From contig CM028327.1 in NCBI GenBank assembly GCA_016647705.1, forward strand, positions 6,333,726 through 6,397,725: 64,000 nt of DNA, written 5' to 3'. The notes below the pieces were generated by a model. It had not been told where the DNA came from. It did no database searches and saw only the letters and a list, made by a program, of their open reading frames with translations. This DNA is from Eucommia ulmoides. Its lineage: Eukaryota > Streptophyta > Magnoliopsida > Garryales > Eucommiaceae. Of the stretch, positions 9,247-21,100 are shown piece by piece (the first letter of the stretch is position 1; every line of letters starts with the position of its first letter). The translations under genes were made by a program, and so were the position numbers.

Positions 9247-12075
9247 GTTTGACACTTTGTATCCCTAAAGTTTGATCATTATTTTACTTTGGTTTTCATA
9301 GTTTCAATTTGAACACATAATATCTTGAAGTTCGGTAATCATCCCATTTCAGTCAAAATAGTAACTTTATTATAATCTTGGACGAAAATTAGTCAACTGA
9401 CTTACAATCAACTAGTTTGATGAGAGTCAGTCAACTGACATACACTCAACTAGTTTTGTTTGAGAGTTTTTTAGTCTCTTGTTAACCTTAGATGTTTTGA
9501 TGAATCAATTAACATTAATGTTTTAAGAAACCAATGCATTTATTGAGTATTTCAAATTTTAGTTTCGATTGAGCAAATGATAAAAATATCAAAATATCTA
9601 AGAAAGATCGAGATGGTTGCAATGAAGATATTGAAAAAAAAAATTCAAGCAAGAATATTTTATGTATTTTTAAGAAAAACACTTCAATTCTGCTTATGCT
9701 CTTAATACAACTCGATTAGGATCACGCACGACACTTAAAATTAATATGAAATATGGTAAGAAGCGATAAATTTGTCCCACTGATTTTACTAAAAGTTCGA
9801 TAAAATAATATTTGAAAAAGTCAAAATTATATTTTTTCGGCCTGAACGGCTGACCGACATAGGAAGAGGTCGACCGAATGATTCAGGCAGGATGTGTATT
9901 TTGGGCGTTTTAGGCTGATTGGTCTACCGGTTGGTTGAGCGATTGATTCTGAGCCTAAAACAGTCAATCGTTCGGTCGACTGATAAGTGTGCAATGTATA
10001 AATTGAGGCGTTGAAGGTCTAAGTGGTCGACTGCTTGGTGGGTCAGTTGATCGATGTGGTAAAAATTTGAAATTTGACCAGAACGTTTTTTAAGATCTTC
10101 GCCCTAATTTTTATGGCTTTGAATGTTGGAATGTCTTACTTAAAGGGGTTTTGACTGATTTTCATATATATATATCTTATATTTTGAAGGTCTTATGATT
10201 TAGTCTATATATTATATGATTTTATGAGATTTACCGGGAAAACTAATTTCTATCTTTAAGGGGTTTAAATCAAAATCGATTTGGGACTAAATTGAAAGTT
10301 TTAAAAATGCATTTTTGGGTCAAACAGTTCAAATTTAATTAGTTTTAATATATGGAGTCTATATATGATATTTATAGGCATATCTTTAAAAATATACATG
10401 TTATAGGAACTATTTAAATTCTAAATATGGAGAGATGCGTTTTTTAATTGAAAACATCAAGAACAACAGATTTAAATCAGCTTTTTGAAAAGATAATTCT
10501 TTTGCTGAAATATATTTTTGAAAGTCTTTTTAAGAAGTTATTGATCGTAACTTTCATCGTTTTAATATCGTTTTTTTGTGCTATGTTATTGTCTTTACGT
10601 ATTTTCAAGGAAACTTCAGTGATATCTCTCTAATTACTTTACTTGCTCAATATCCTGTGATTTGTGTGATATATATCTTTGTCTGAGCTCGTAATAATTT
10701 GTTTGATAAAAATCATTTTTTCTCTTTTGAATATCTTGAAAATTCTGTGCAACAATTTTTGTCTATTAATCTGATTTATATAATTTATGTGGTTTAATTG
10801 ATAATAATCAGATTTTTATTCTCACTTAGTATCGGCCATTAATTGAGTACATCTTGAATTAATTGAGGTGTTTGATGCTTCGGTGAGAAGAAAATATATT
10901 TTTTGTATTCTTATGAGTTTGATAGTATTAGACATACTGGATCGTTATCAAATCAATGTTAGTCTTTAGCCTGTTAAAAATATAAGTTTGATTAATTCTT
11001 AACCTGTAAAAGAATTAGGTTAATCATGCACCTGTAAAAAGAAAGAGTGTAAAGGTTTTATTATGAGTCTGAGAAAATATTTAGGTTAATTTTGAACCTG
11101 TGAAAATGATTGTAAGGGATTGATTCCTACTTGGGAAAGGGATCAAAGGTTAATGGATTGCGAAATCCCTGTAGGAGCTCAAGGGACTTGATGTAAATAA
11201 GGGTAGCTTGCCAAACCGGGATAAATCTACTTGTTCAATTTCTCTATCCTTACTCATTTGGTTGTACACTTGAATAAACATGTTTTCGTTTAAATTCAAG
11301 ATAACAGCCAGCTAAGAAATATGAATATTTGTAAATTCTTTGTTTAAATTTTTTAAACTATCCACAGCCCCCTGTAAATCTATGGGCCAACATCTCTCTC
11401 TCTATATATACTAGTATATACCTCGTGTTTAAAGATACTAAGCTTTTTCCAATACACTAATCTTGAATATGTTATAATTAGTTAAAATACATTAATCATA
11501 TATTTTTTTTGAGAGCTTGTTATTTAGTTTCTCAATGAAATGTTAATCAATAGTTGGAAATGTATTTGATCATCCAATGGTAAAAAATAATTTAAATATA
11601 AAATATGCCCTTAAATAGTTTAATATTGAGAATTTATGGTCTAAATCAATGGTTGTTTAGTTATTGAAACTTTCATGATTTTAGCTCTTAGGTCTAATCC
11701 AATGGCTAAAAATATTTTCTGAAATTCTTTAATTTTGACCTTTAAATATCTAATTTGAGCGTAAAAAAATATTTCAAATGTAAAATGTGTGCTAATTTAT
11801 TGAACATATATATATATTGTTATATGTATATTTCTCAGTATTTGGACGATAAGAAAAATGAAAGGAAAGAAGAAGGTTAGAATTGCCCGTGAAATATCTT
11901 AAAAATAGTCAGGTGCATGACATAGGACAGTTTTCCATCCAAAATCGTAAAGGGGATAATGGCTTGGATTGTAGTGCGACGTTTATGAATTTTTAAGGTG
12001 TTATATGTTCAAATTGAAACTATGTGGACCAAAGTGAAATTTTGGTAGAACTTCAAGGGCACAAAGTGTTAAAAA
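9247..12075. mobile_element. 2.8-kb DNA element with ~100-bp inverted ends, holding an LTR remnant
   Basis: The left end (about 9247-9355) contains GACACTTTGTATCCCTAAAG, then CATAGTTTCAATTTGAACAC. The right end (about 11930-12075), read on the other strand, contains AACACTTTGTGCCCTTGAAG, then CATAGTTTCAATTTGAACAT. The two match over roughly 100 bases in the same order, so they are long terminal inverted repeats. Such long TIRs suggest a non-autonomous Mutator-like element, but no transposase frame is visible. LTR-retroelement sequence sits inside (see 9830-11395). Confidence 0.55.
9830..11395 (+). mobile_element. Probable solo LTR or decayed Copia-type LTR sequence
   Basis: The GC-richer, CGACCG-rich start (9830-10080), the long T-rich middle and the block at about 11125-11250 resemble plant Copia LTRs. 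That block reads 'ggattgcgaaatcc', then a stretch ending in 'gtagcttgccaaaccggg' and 'ataaatct'. The phrase 'ctatccacagccccctgtaaa' at about 11360 is what I would expect near the end of such an LTR region. Boundaries and target-site duplication were not found. It probably inserted into the TIR element around it. Confidence 0.4.
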
Positions 12076-12105
12076 CTCCTTTAAAAAGAGAGAAGTAAAA
12101 CATTA

Positions 12106-12774
12106 AGTGGCGTTTGGTAACCGTTTCTGTTTCAATTCCAGCAGTGGGATGGGATAGGATGGGAATTTTGTTTTCTTTTTGGGAGTAGAATCGCGTTTGG
12201 TAACGATAATTTTTTTTTTGTTTTGGGAAGGGAATTGTGTTTGGTAACGATTTTATCTTAAAATCTTTTTTTTTTTTTTGTTCTCTTTTCAGTTTTGGCC
12301 TGACGGCGGTGGCGCCATCGCCGGCGGCCGGCGGTGCTCCGGCGGCGCCGTCGCCGGCCGGCCGGTGACGGTTCTCCGGCGTCGGAGACGGCGGTGCCCC
12401 CGCCGGCGATGACCGGACGGTGGTGGCGCCGTCGCCGGCGACTGCCGGAAGTGGCCGGAAAAATTCCGGCCGGACGGTGACCGGCGACGGTTGCCGGAGA
12501 TGACCGGCGGCGGACGGTGACCAGCGACGGTGGCGGGAGATGACCGGCGGCGGCGGTGGGCGGTAGATGAATAGTGATCATGGGTTTTGGGAATGGAATG
12601 GGAATAATGAGAAACAACTTTTTTTTGTTTCTCATTTCTTAAGAAAAAAATGGGCACAATTCTCAAATGGGAATGAAATGGAAACGGAAACAAAAATTAC
12701 CAAACGCTATTCCCAAACAGAATTCCCAAAAATCTGAGAATGGAATGGGATGGAAATGGTTACCAAACGGGGCC
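12106..12774. mobile_element. PIF/Harbinger-like MITE with a very GC-rich core
   Basis: The target-site duplication TTA is at 12103-12105 and 12775-12777. The ends are AGTGGCGTTTGGTAACC on the left and, read inward from the right, GGCCCCGTTTGGTAACC. A second inward pair (GGGATGGGATAGGATGGGAA and TCCCATTCC) extends the inverted repeat. The flanks are AT-rich, but the middle (about 12295-12560) is extremely GC-rich, built from CCGGCGACGG-like words. Long open frames across the core reflect a lack of stop codons in GC-rich DNA and give only Arg/Pro/Ala-rich strings, so they are not called as genes. Confidence 0.65.
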
Positions 12775-13080
12775 TTAGTAAGTCTCGTAAATGTGGCAGC
12801 AGGCAACTTGTCTGTCCCTCTAGACATCATTTTCTTCAAAACCTAGGATCCATTTTAGAATATATTAACCGATGGATATGTATTTAATGTCTAAGTTCTA
12901 GAATTCAATTCTCTCTCCAAATATAGGTATCAACAAAAATCTTATTTATGTAATTACTATAACAATCTCTTTGCTTGGCAACTATAACTAAAACAAATAA
13001 ATTAAATTAATTTTCGAGGGCATAATATTTTTTATCAATAGAACGATTAAAATCTAGAAATAAAGATACAAACTAAATCA
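12775..13080. other. Intergenic; nothing seen
   Basis: AT-rich spacer with no coding or repeat signal that I can name. Confidence 0.4.
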
Positions 13081-13084
13081 AAGA

Positions 13085-13325
13085 TTTTTTTTGAAAAATA
13101 GTTACAGAATTAAAATTTTAGCCCATACAATCCATAAGTTATAGTAATTTTTCCAAAAGTTCAAAAGTCACTGTAAGCCATAAAAATTACTGTAATTTTT
13201 TAAATTAAAAAATTATATTCACTTTTATGTATCATAATAATTTTATAATTGTGAAAAAATTATTGTAATACGTGAATTGAATGGGTTAAAATTTAAATTT
13301 TGTGTACTGTTTACTACAAACCCTT
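13085..13325. repeat. Palindromic MITE, family Q copy
   Basis: The copy runs from 'cagaattaaaattttagccc' through two 'aaaaattactgtaatttttt'-type blocks to 'ttgaatgggttaaaattt'. The two ends are inverted relative to each other, as in the cluster at 4785-5790. Confidence 0.65.
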
Positions 13326-13737
13326 TAAATCTAAACCATCCAGTTAAACGGATATTTTGAACCCTTCAATTATATAGTTAAAGAGATTTTAGTTTTTTAA
13401 TTGATTATAATTACTTTTGTACAGGTGGAAATCATTCTAATATATAATATAAAATCAATTATTTGAGTTAATTTTTAATTAAAAATAATATTGAAACTCA
13501 TGTTGTTGAGCTCTATCCATACGTGTCGTTATTAGGTTTGGATTATGTTGTGCGAAAGTTAGTGGAATTCAACTACTTTTAAACATATAAGTTAGTGAGT
13601 ATCACTCAATCCATTCGTTGTTTAGTTATTAAAAAGTTAAAAATATACCAAGAACGTTAGTCCGGTTGATAAAGAGAGATATTCTCTTTATCAACCAAGC
13701 TTCGATCTTCTTAAAAAGTGTTTTATGAGTAAAATTC

Positions 13738-13850
13738 TACGTGCATCAGACTGATGTAAGTGAATGTACCTTAAGATCGTTCTACAAAATGATTAGTCGA
13801 AGTGCACGTAAATTGATCCGAATGCATCCTATGAAATAAAGAGGAGGCGT
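13738..13850 (+). repeat. Dispersed ~100-bp repeat R, copy 1
   Basis: Contains 'ctacgtgcatcagactgatgt', then 'taccttaagatcgttctac' and 'atgattagtcgaagtgcacg'. The same words, mutated, occur in the same order at 26838-26935 and 58383-58478. A short dispersed repeat, perhaps SINE-derived; class not established. Confidence 0.55.
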
Positions 13851-14680
13851 TAATTATATACAATATCACCATACATAGGTATGGTATAGAGGGGGGCATT
13901 ATTTTTAAAGAAAATGCATTTTTTATTAGGAAAGAGAGGAATAATTTAGAGACATTAAGCATAAATTATTTGTTGGAAAAGAGCAGTGTTGTTTATTTAT
14001 TATCACCAAAATCATTTTTTTTTTTTTTTCATGTGCGCTACCTCTATACATAGCATTTGTAATTTGACTTTAGTAAAAGGCGGAAGAATAGTTCGCTTTG
14101 TGCTCATCACTCGGCTGCGTTTTTGTAATTTGACTATTAAGATAAAAGGTGTCTCTGATGTTGATATATTTTTGGTATTTGTCGAAATAAGAAAAAAAAA
14201 TGAAATTAAATCTTTAGAATATATATATATGAGAAAATGATTTATTTTTTTAAAACAAAGATAATTTAGTGGGAGATCTTAAAAACACAATAAGAAAATT
14301 TAATCCCCGTTCAATTAATTTTATGGATCCGTCTCTGGTTGTATCTTTGATACATACTGAAACTAATCATGCATGATTATATATATGTGTGTGTGTGGGT
14401 TGTATTATAGGAATATAGTATAAATTATGAATAATATCCAAAAGCATTAAGTGCTTGTGACCCAGTCCACTTTTTTTTATATCATCTTTATCTTTTATTT
14501 ATTATTTTCGATTATTTATTTTTAAAAAGTTCTTCCAAAAATTTCATCTCATAAAAATATCATTTTATACAGTCTTATAATAATAAATTTTTTACACATG
14601 AGATGATTCTTATAAAATTATTTTTGAAATCTTGCAATCTCTCACAAAATTTCTTTTTATTTTTTGGGGTTATAGTTACA
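13851..14680. other. Intergenic; nothing seen
   Basis: AT-rich with a short (GT)n run near 14388. Small open frames on both strands lack any protein-like feature. Confidence 0.4.
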
Positions 14681-14682
14681 AG

Positions 14683-15196
14683 CGAAAATTATATTTTGGT
14701 AGTTAAAGATTGGGTTGTGTTTATATGAACGCTCAGATTTACCAAATTACATATTTAGTCTTTCAAGTTTTACATTTATTTCAATTAATTGGAAAAAAAA
14801 AAAAAAAAGTAAAAATATTGCTCCTGAATTTGGATAAAAAATAGATTTTACTCAACAAGATGGCCTTGTAATTTAGATATTTTCGTCATTTTATCACTTC
14901 ATTAAATGTAAGATGTTTTTTTTAGCCTTTTCTTTAACAACGATTTTTTGAAAAATGAGAGAGAAATACTTGAATCGTTGTTAGAAAAACACGTTTTAGA
15001 TTTAATAAAATGAAAAAATAACGAACATATTCTCATTAGAAGGCCACGTGTTGAGAAAAAATCATTTTTCAGTCAAAATCAGTAATAACATTTTCAATTT
15101 TATAGAAGTTCAAAGAACAAATATGCAATTTAATAAACCTCAGAGTTCATATAGACATCCACCCTATATTTTAGGGACCAAAAATGTAATATCCCC
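14683..15196. repeat. Palindromic (fold-back) element, family P, copy 1
   Basis: The left half has 'tttggtagttaaagattggg', a 'catttagtctttcaagtttt' block and 'tcattttatcacttcattaaa', followed by an AACAACGATT centre. The right half repeats these in reverse complement, ending 'tatattttagggaccaaaaa' 'tgtaatatcccc'. Further copies: 41648-42083, 52045-53240 (interrupted), 54755-55619 (a dimer). Non-coding; probably a long-hairpin MITE. Confidence 0.65.
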
Positions 15197-15444
15197 TAAT
15201 TTCAACTATCTTTGTTGGACAAGTCATATTAATATAGAACAAGAGAAATGATAAATTACACTTTAACCCCTAAAATTGTTTTTTTTTCTCAATTTTGACC
15301 TTTTTTTTTTTTTTTTGAAATCTTGAAGCTATAAATTAGAATTGAAAATGATGGGAGTCGGAGTCATATATGTTATGATAATGAAGTAAAGGTGGCCATC
15401 ATATTCACCTATTCATCCATTCTTTCAAATGCATTTACTTCTTA

Positions 15445-16001
15445 GGGAAAATTGCATTTTTGACCCTACAAGTTTTTGATAGGTGTTTAATTGGCCTAGA
15501 TAATTTAAAAAACAACACGGTGGACCTTAAGCCTTGGGTTTAGTGTCAATTTAGTTCAATTATTAATGGATTGTCGTTAGAATATGGGCAGAAATGTGCA
15601 CGTGCAAAACACATAACATTAATTTTATGAGCAATGTTTTCACTTCAAAAACAATTAATTTTTCAGGGATAATTTAAACACTTATAATAAATTTAATGAT
15701 AAAAATCTAATTTTTTTTCTTTATTTTATTAAAAAAATCCAATAGCCGCCATCGCTGGTCGACAGCTTCCATTTGACATAAGCTTTACGACATCTCTCGC
15801 TTTTCGTCGCCATTGCTAGTCGACAGTTTCGCTATTAACATAAGCTTTACGTCATCTCTCTATTTTCGTCCAGATTTTAAAATATCGCTGAGTCAAAGTG
15901 ACACCAAGCCTAAATCTCAAGATCAAATGTGATATGTTCAAATTACATGAACTAATTAGACACTCAATCCAAACTTTAAGGGTAAAAAGTGCAATTTTCC
16001 C
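15445..16001. mobile_element. TIR element with GGGAAAATTGCA ends
   Basis: The left end GGGAAAATTGCATTTTTGAC is matched by the right end read inward, GGGAAAATTGCACTTTTTAC. Inside is an imperfect 65-bp tandem duplication (about 15742-15870) built on 'gccatcgctggtcgacag' and 'cataagctttacg'. No maintained coding frame. Confidence 0.6.
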
Positions 16002-16039
16002 ATCTTTATATATGATTAAACTACAGTCTCGTGTAGACC

Positions 16040-16300
16040 CCACCCCCTATTTTCTGTATATTTATAAAATCACCCCCTTAACTCCTCCACTCCCTGTCGG
16101 CCTCCCACCCATCCATGCCCCGAACCCCACCACTCTCTCTCTCTATCAGAACTCATATTCACATGTTTGTGCGTGTAATTTAACCCTGTTCTTTGGCTGT
16201 CGGTGTGTGTATGTGTGTGAGATAGAAAGAAGAGAGAGTGGAGAGTGGAGAGTGGAGAGAGGAGAGAGAGTTTTTTCTTTTGTTGGTGTAGTTTAAGTGA
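16040..16300 (+). promoter_or_regulatory. Orphan promoter-like stretch (TATA plus CT/GA-rich leader)
   Basis: A TATA-like TATATTTATAAAATC sits at about 16055-16070. It is followed about 60 bases downstream by CT-rich leader-type sequence (16135-16145) and then GA-rich sequence (16220-16270). This is a typical layout for a plant promoter and 5' leader reading right, but no credible coding exon or microRNA hairpin follows. Confidence 0.3.
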
Positions 16301-16800
16301 TAAAGCATACTTGAACATGTAAAAAAATACTTATTGGGAGAGAACACACCCCGAATGAGATAGTCTTTCACTCTGTATGAGTAGGTGAAAAATACTTGTT
16401 GAGAAAGACAGTTACACACTCCAAATGAGATAGTTTTTCATTCTGCGTGAATAGACGAACAATTGTGGGTATTAAAATAAAAAAAACGTTAAGGCAGAAG
16501 GAGATGTTGTGTTTTTTGGGGGCCTCAAATTCGAGTCCCATTTATCGAAAAACGGGTGTATTTTGGCTGTATGCATTTGTTGATGTCGGGTCATTGGATT
16601 TGTCAAATCAAGAAGCTGGCTCTATTTGTCAACCCGAATCCGAAGCCATCTCTCTGTCTCTCTCTCTCTCTTCACTGTCTGCCTGCTATAATCTTTTGGG
16701 TAGAGAAAGAAAATTATTTTTACACCCCTATTGTTTCGAATAAATACTAAAAAGATCCTCCACTATTTTCGTAGCATTTGAAACATTTCTTTACAAGTTT
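16301..16800. repeat. Intergenic with a ~75-bp tandem duplication and tRNA-like box words
   Basis: Two imperfect copies of a unit ('aatactta.tgggaga..', 'aatgagatagtctttcactc', 'tgtatgagtag') lie at about 16325-16390 and 16391-16457. Nearby are box-A-like ('gtgtagtttaagtgataaag', 16287) and box-B-like ('aaattcgagtccc', 16526) words of a tRNA-derived SINE, but their spacing is too large for an intact one. Confidence 0.35.
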
Positions 16801-16810
16801 GATTACCCAA

Positions 16811-17156
16811 GGTGGCGTTTGGATGAGAATTATTCAGGTTTTTCTATTTCTGCTTTCAATGAACTTGGATGAGAATTATTTCGTTTACTTTGTGAGAGTT
16901 GAAAAAAAAAACAAGTTTGGTTACAACATTTTTTTTAAAATATATATATGATGGTCGGCACAATAATTTTGTAGGAGTAAATATGAATCAACACTTTTTT
17001 GTTTCTTAGATTCTTAAATAATTTAGAAAATACTCACATATTACTTCCAAAATTTTAGGATCAAAATCGTGTTTACCGAATGCGTTTCTGTACATTAATC
17101 TTAAAATTTTGGGAGTAGGAACAGAAATCAGGGAACGGAAATAGTTACCAAAAGGG
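16811..17156. mobile_element. Decayed MITE related to the 12.1-kb element
   Basis: The left end GGTGGCGTTTGGATGAG and the right end read inward CCCCTTTTGGTAACTATTTCC are imperfect inverted repeats, similar to those at 12106-12774. The interior is AT-rich without the GC-rich core. Confidence 0.4.
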
Positions 17157-18115
17157 GTATAAAATACACTCCATGACATTTTGTTGACAAAAAAAAACTC
17201 GCTACATAGTATTTTTTGTTTTTTTATTTCATTTTCTACTTTCTTGTTTTCTATTTTTATTTTTTAACGTTGATTCTATATTTTTTTAATGTTTTGGCAT
17301 GACATTTATAGAAAAGAATCTAAAATAAAAATTTCGAAAACAAATTTTCAAAAAATAATAAAGAATCGATAATATTATTTTAAAAAAATGAATTAAAAAA
17401 GAAAAAAAAAACAAAAACAAAAATAAAAAAGATAAATAAATTAAAAAAGAAAAAAAAAACGAAGAGAGAAAAACAGAGAATGAAAAATTAAAAATTAAAA
17501 ATAAAAGACAAAACATGTTGCAAGCCATTTGTCAAAAGGACAAAAATATCTCATATATCAACTCAAAGAAAAATGTTATTATAATTTTTTTCTTTTTTAC
17601 CTTTATATGCATCACCCATTATATGCATGCATTCACACATGAGATTAATCTTTGCGCGTTATTGCGCCTCTTTAATGAGAGGGAAAAATGTTATTTACAC
17701 TCTCATTATAATATAGATATATGAGTACTCTCTCTCTACAGGAGTAACTTTTTTTCCAAATAAGAAGTGTAACATAAACTTAAGCTTTAACCCTGAAAAA
17801 AAGATCTAAAACAATGATTCTATTCTTGTTCAAGATAGCTAATCAATCCACTTTAAACATGCTTTTGTTTTCTAAATAATCATTACCTCTTGCTCTCTCT
17901 CTCTCTCTCTAAAGCAAAGGCACGTGAATGAACGTATATTATATATATATATATTACTCTCTCTCTCTCTCTATATATATGTATATGTTATATTTGCACA
18001 GAGAAGAGAATGATAGAGCTGTAAAAAGTCATTCAAATGAGAAGCTTTTTTGCCTTCTTGCTTTGAGCTTAATCAACCTTAAAGCAAAACTCCTGTAATA
18101 ATAGCTAGTAATAAT
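17157..18115. other. Intergenic; microsatellites only
   Basis: Low-complexity AT/A-rich sequence, (CT)n runs near 17892-17911 and 17957-17973, and an (AT)n run near 17939-17954. No microRNA-like long hairpin or coding exon is evident by eye. Confidence 0.4.
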
Positions 18116-18120
18116 AATAA

Positions 18121-21100
18121 CAGTCAATTACATTTTATCCCCCTATAATTTGATCTTATTTTATTTTAAACCCTTTACTTTAAAACTTATACTATTTTAC
18201 CCGATTTTAACATAAAATAAGTATAACTACACTTTATTTTAATTTTTATTATTTTTAATATATTTATATAAAGAAAAAAAAGTAGGTGAAAAAGCAAGAA
18301 TGTTAATTTCTTCCTTTTGTTAACTTTAAGCATTAAATTTAAATTGAAAAAATAGAAAAAAAAATTAAGTAGTTTTTATATTTTTTTAACATAATAATAA
18401 TTTTAAAATTGGTACTGTTAGAATTAATGATAAATAATTTTAAAAACTTATGAGTTGGTCGGAACTTATCCATGATTTAATTTTTGAAAGGACAAGTCTA
18501 ATATATTTTGAAAGTTAGAGGGGTTAATATAAATTTGGGACATATACCAGTAGGGCCCTTTTTTATTTTCAGGAACCAATCAAACCCAATTGTGTTTTTT
18601 TGCACCAATAACTCATTTTTAGATTTTTCTGACCAAAATACCTCTCATTTATAATTCACGCCTTCTATACCCTATGTCCTGTTTCCCCGTCCTGTTCACC
18701 TATCTCCACCGATTTGTTTGCCGTCACCGTCCGTATTCACCGTCGTCATCGCTTTTCATCTTCGCCGTTGCTGTCGTCGTCGTCTTCTTTGTTCATCGTC
18801 ACCATTTATTCTTCGAGTCTTCGCCTTCTCCGTTCGCCGTCGCCGTTTATTCTTCGAGTCTTTGTCGTCGTCGCCTTCTTTGTTCGCCGTCGCCGTTTAT
18901 TCTTCGAGTCTTCACCGTCGATGTCGCCGTCGTCTTCTTTGTTCACCGTTGTCGAGTCTTCGCCGTAGCTATTCGTCGTCGAAAAAATTCCACAGCTGCC
19001 GCCCTGAAAAGGTTCGCAATTACATTGATGCAGCTCCGCCCTGAAAAGGTTCGCGATTACATTGATGCAGCTAGGGTTTCGATTAAAAAAAGTGTTTATT
19101 ACATATTCGCCCTATATTTGATTTTAGTTTCAATTTTTTTTTTTTCTTTTTCCCTTTTTTTTTTTTTTTTTTTTACATTTTCATCAAATCCAAAATTAAA
19201 TTCTCATCATGCTCAAAAATTGATGAATCCTAACAAACTATGTGTGTTGATGTGCAACACTCAATCCAAACACCATCAAAACGACTCATACAAAAACGAT
19301 CCAACCGCTACCAATACATTGAAATGTAACACCTTCTAATATTGTTAAAATTCAAAATTCAATTTGTATATTGAATGTAACACTGTCGAATCTCGCCAAT
19401 ATACAGAAATAACATATGTGTTGAATGTAACATTATTTAATATTCTCAAAAAAATAAGTTTAGAATTCACCAATTGACCCTTCCCCCCCCCCCCCCCCCC
19501 CCCCAATTTGTTTTCAGTTTGTGTTGAATGTAACACTTCTTAATATAGACAAAATTCAAAATTCAAAGTGGTGTTGAATGTAACATTGTCTAATCTTGTT
19601 GAATGTAACATTGTCTAATATTCTCAAAAATCAATTTTTAGAATTCAACAATTGAACCCCCACTGTTTTCAGTATGTGTGTTGAATGTAGTACTTGCTAA
19701 TATTGCCAAATTCAAAATTCAAAGTGCGTGTTGAATGTAACACTTCCTAATATTGCCAAAATTCAAAATTCAAAGTTGTTGTTGAATGTAACACTATCTA
19801 AACGTGTTGATTGTAATATTATCTAATATTCTCAATATCAAATTTTAGAATTCAACAATTGAACCCCACTATTTTCGGTGTGTGTGTTGAATGTAATACT
19901 TTTTAATATTGTCAAAATTCAAAATTCAAAGTCTGTGTTGAATGTAATATTCAAGTTCAGATCTAGCAAACCATTCAAGAAATCGTTGATATCGACCCAA
20001 AATCGGATCTAAGCAAACACATGTTGAATGTAACACTATCTAATCGTGTTGAATGTAACATTGTCTAATATTTTCAAAATCAAATTTTAACATTCAACAA
20101 TTGAACCTTATAGTTTTCGGTGTGTGTGTTGAATGTAACACTTTCTATTGTGTATGTTGAATGTAACATTAATCAATTGTGTATGTTGAATGTAACATTC
20201 AACATCAAATCTAGCAAACACATTCGAGAAATCATTGAAAATCGACCCAAAAATTAGATCTAGGCAAACGCGTATTAAATGTAACATTATCTAATAAATG
20301 CGTGTTGAATGTAACATTGTCTAATAATCCACTGAAATTCATTGAAATTGACAAAAAATGATCAGATAAAATATGATTACCGGAACTTTAAATCCACAAC
20401 ACATAAAAAAAACACCGATCAATCACTTTTGCACCATCGTTGTAAGCTAGTCGTAGACCTTCACCCCTTGCCCTTCGATTCGCTGTCGACCTCTTTGCAC
20501 CATCGTCATAAAGGGGGGATAAAAATCAAGCAACCACCAAAAGTGTGTCCAATTTAGCAAAAACAAACAAACTCAATTTCATGTGAGATTATGAAATCGG
20601 ACAAATTCATTTTGAATGTGACATCGTCTGAAAAACTGCATACAAATTCATGTGAGATTGTGGAAAACTACATACAAAATCAATTTTGAACCCAACCAAA
20701 ATCCAAGGCTTTGGGGTAGAGTAGAAAAAAAAACTAGGGCTTTGGAGTAGAATAGAAAATGAAATAGTTCAAGAATCAAAAAACGAAATAATTTGACATT
20801 TGAAGTAGAACAGAAACTGAAATAATTTCATCAACGATTTCATCCGTACAACCCTAAAAAAATCGATTTCTACAACAATGAAATCACAATCGAAATAAAA
20901 AAATCAAGATCGAAAAAATGAAGTAATTTGACATTTGGAGTAGAATAGAAAACTGAAATAATTTCATCAACAATTTCATCACTAAAACCCTAAAAATCAA
21001 TTTCTACAACAATGAAATAAAAAATTCGAAATAAAAAAATCAAAATCGAAAAAATGAAATCGAGAAAAGAAAGAGAGATTGATAGAGAGAGCTTACACAT

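Noticed and set aside
12258-12693. Two overlapping minus-strand frames of 125-134 codons
   Set aside because: They cross the GC-rich core of a MITE, encode only Arg/Pro/His/Ser strings, and overlap each other in different frames; open because GC-rich DNA has few stops.
17880-18115. MicroRNA precursor near CT repeats
   Set aside because: Searched by eye for known plant miRNA sequences (miR156, 159, 164, 166, 172, 319, 390, 396 and others) and for a long near-perfect hairpin; none seen.
18674-19339. 221-codon plus-strand frame
   Set aside because: Lies on the CGTCGTCTTC-rich arm of a TIR element; three frames are open at once over the same repeat, and the protein is Ser/Phe/Val/Arg low complexity ending in poly-T-coded Phe.
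19320-20325. CRISPR array
   Set aside because: Regular repeats exist, but spacing is irregular, spacers are themselves repeats, and the genome is a plant's; this is a transposon-internal array.
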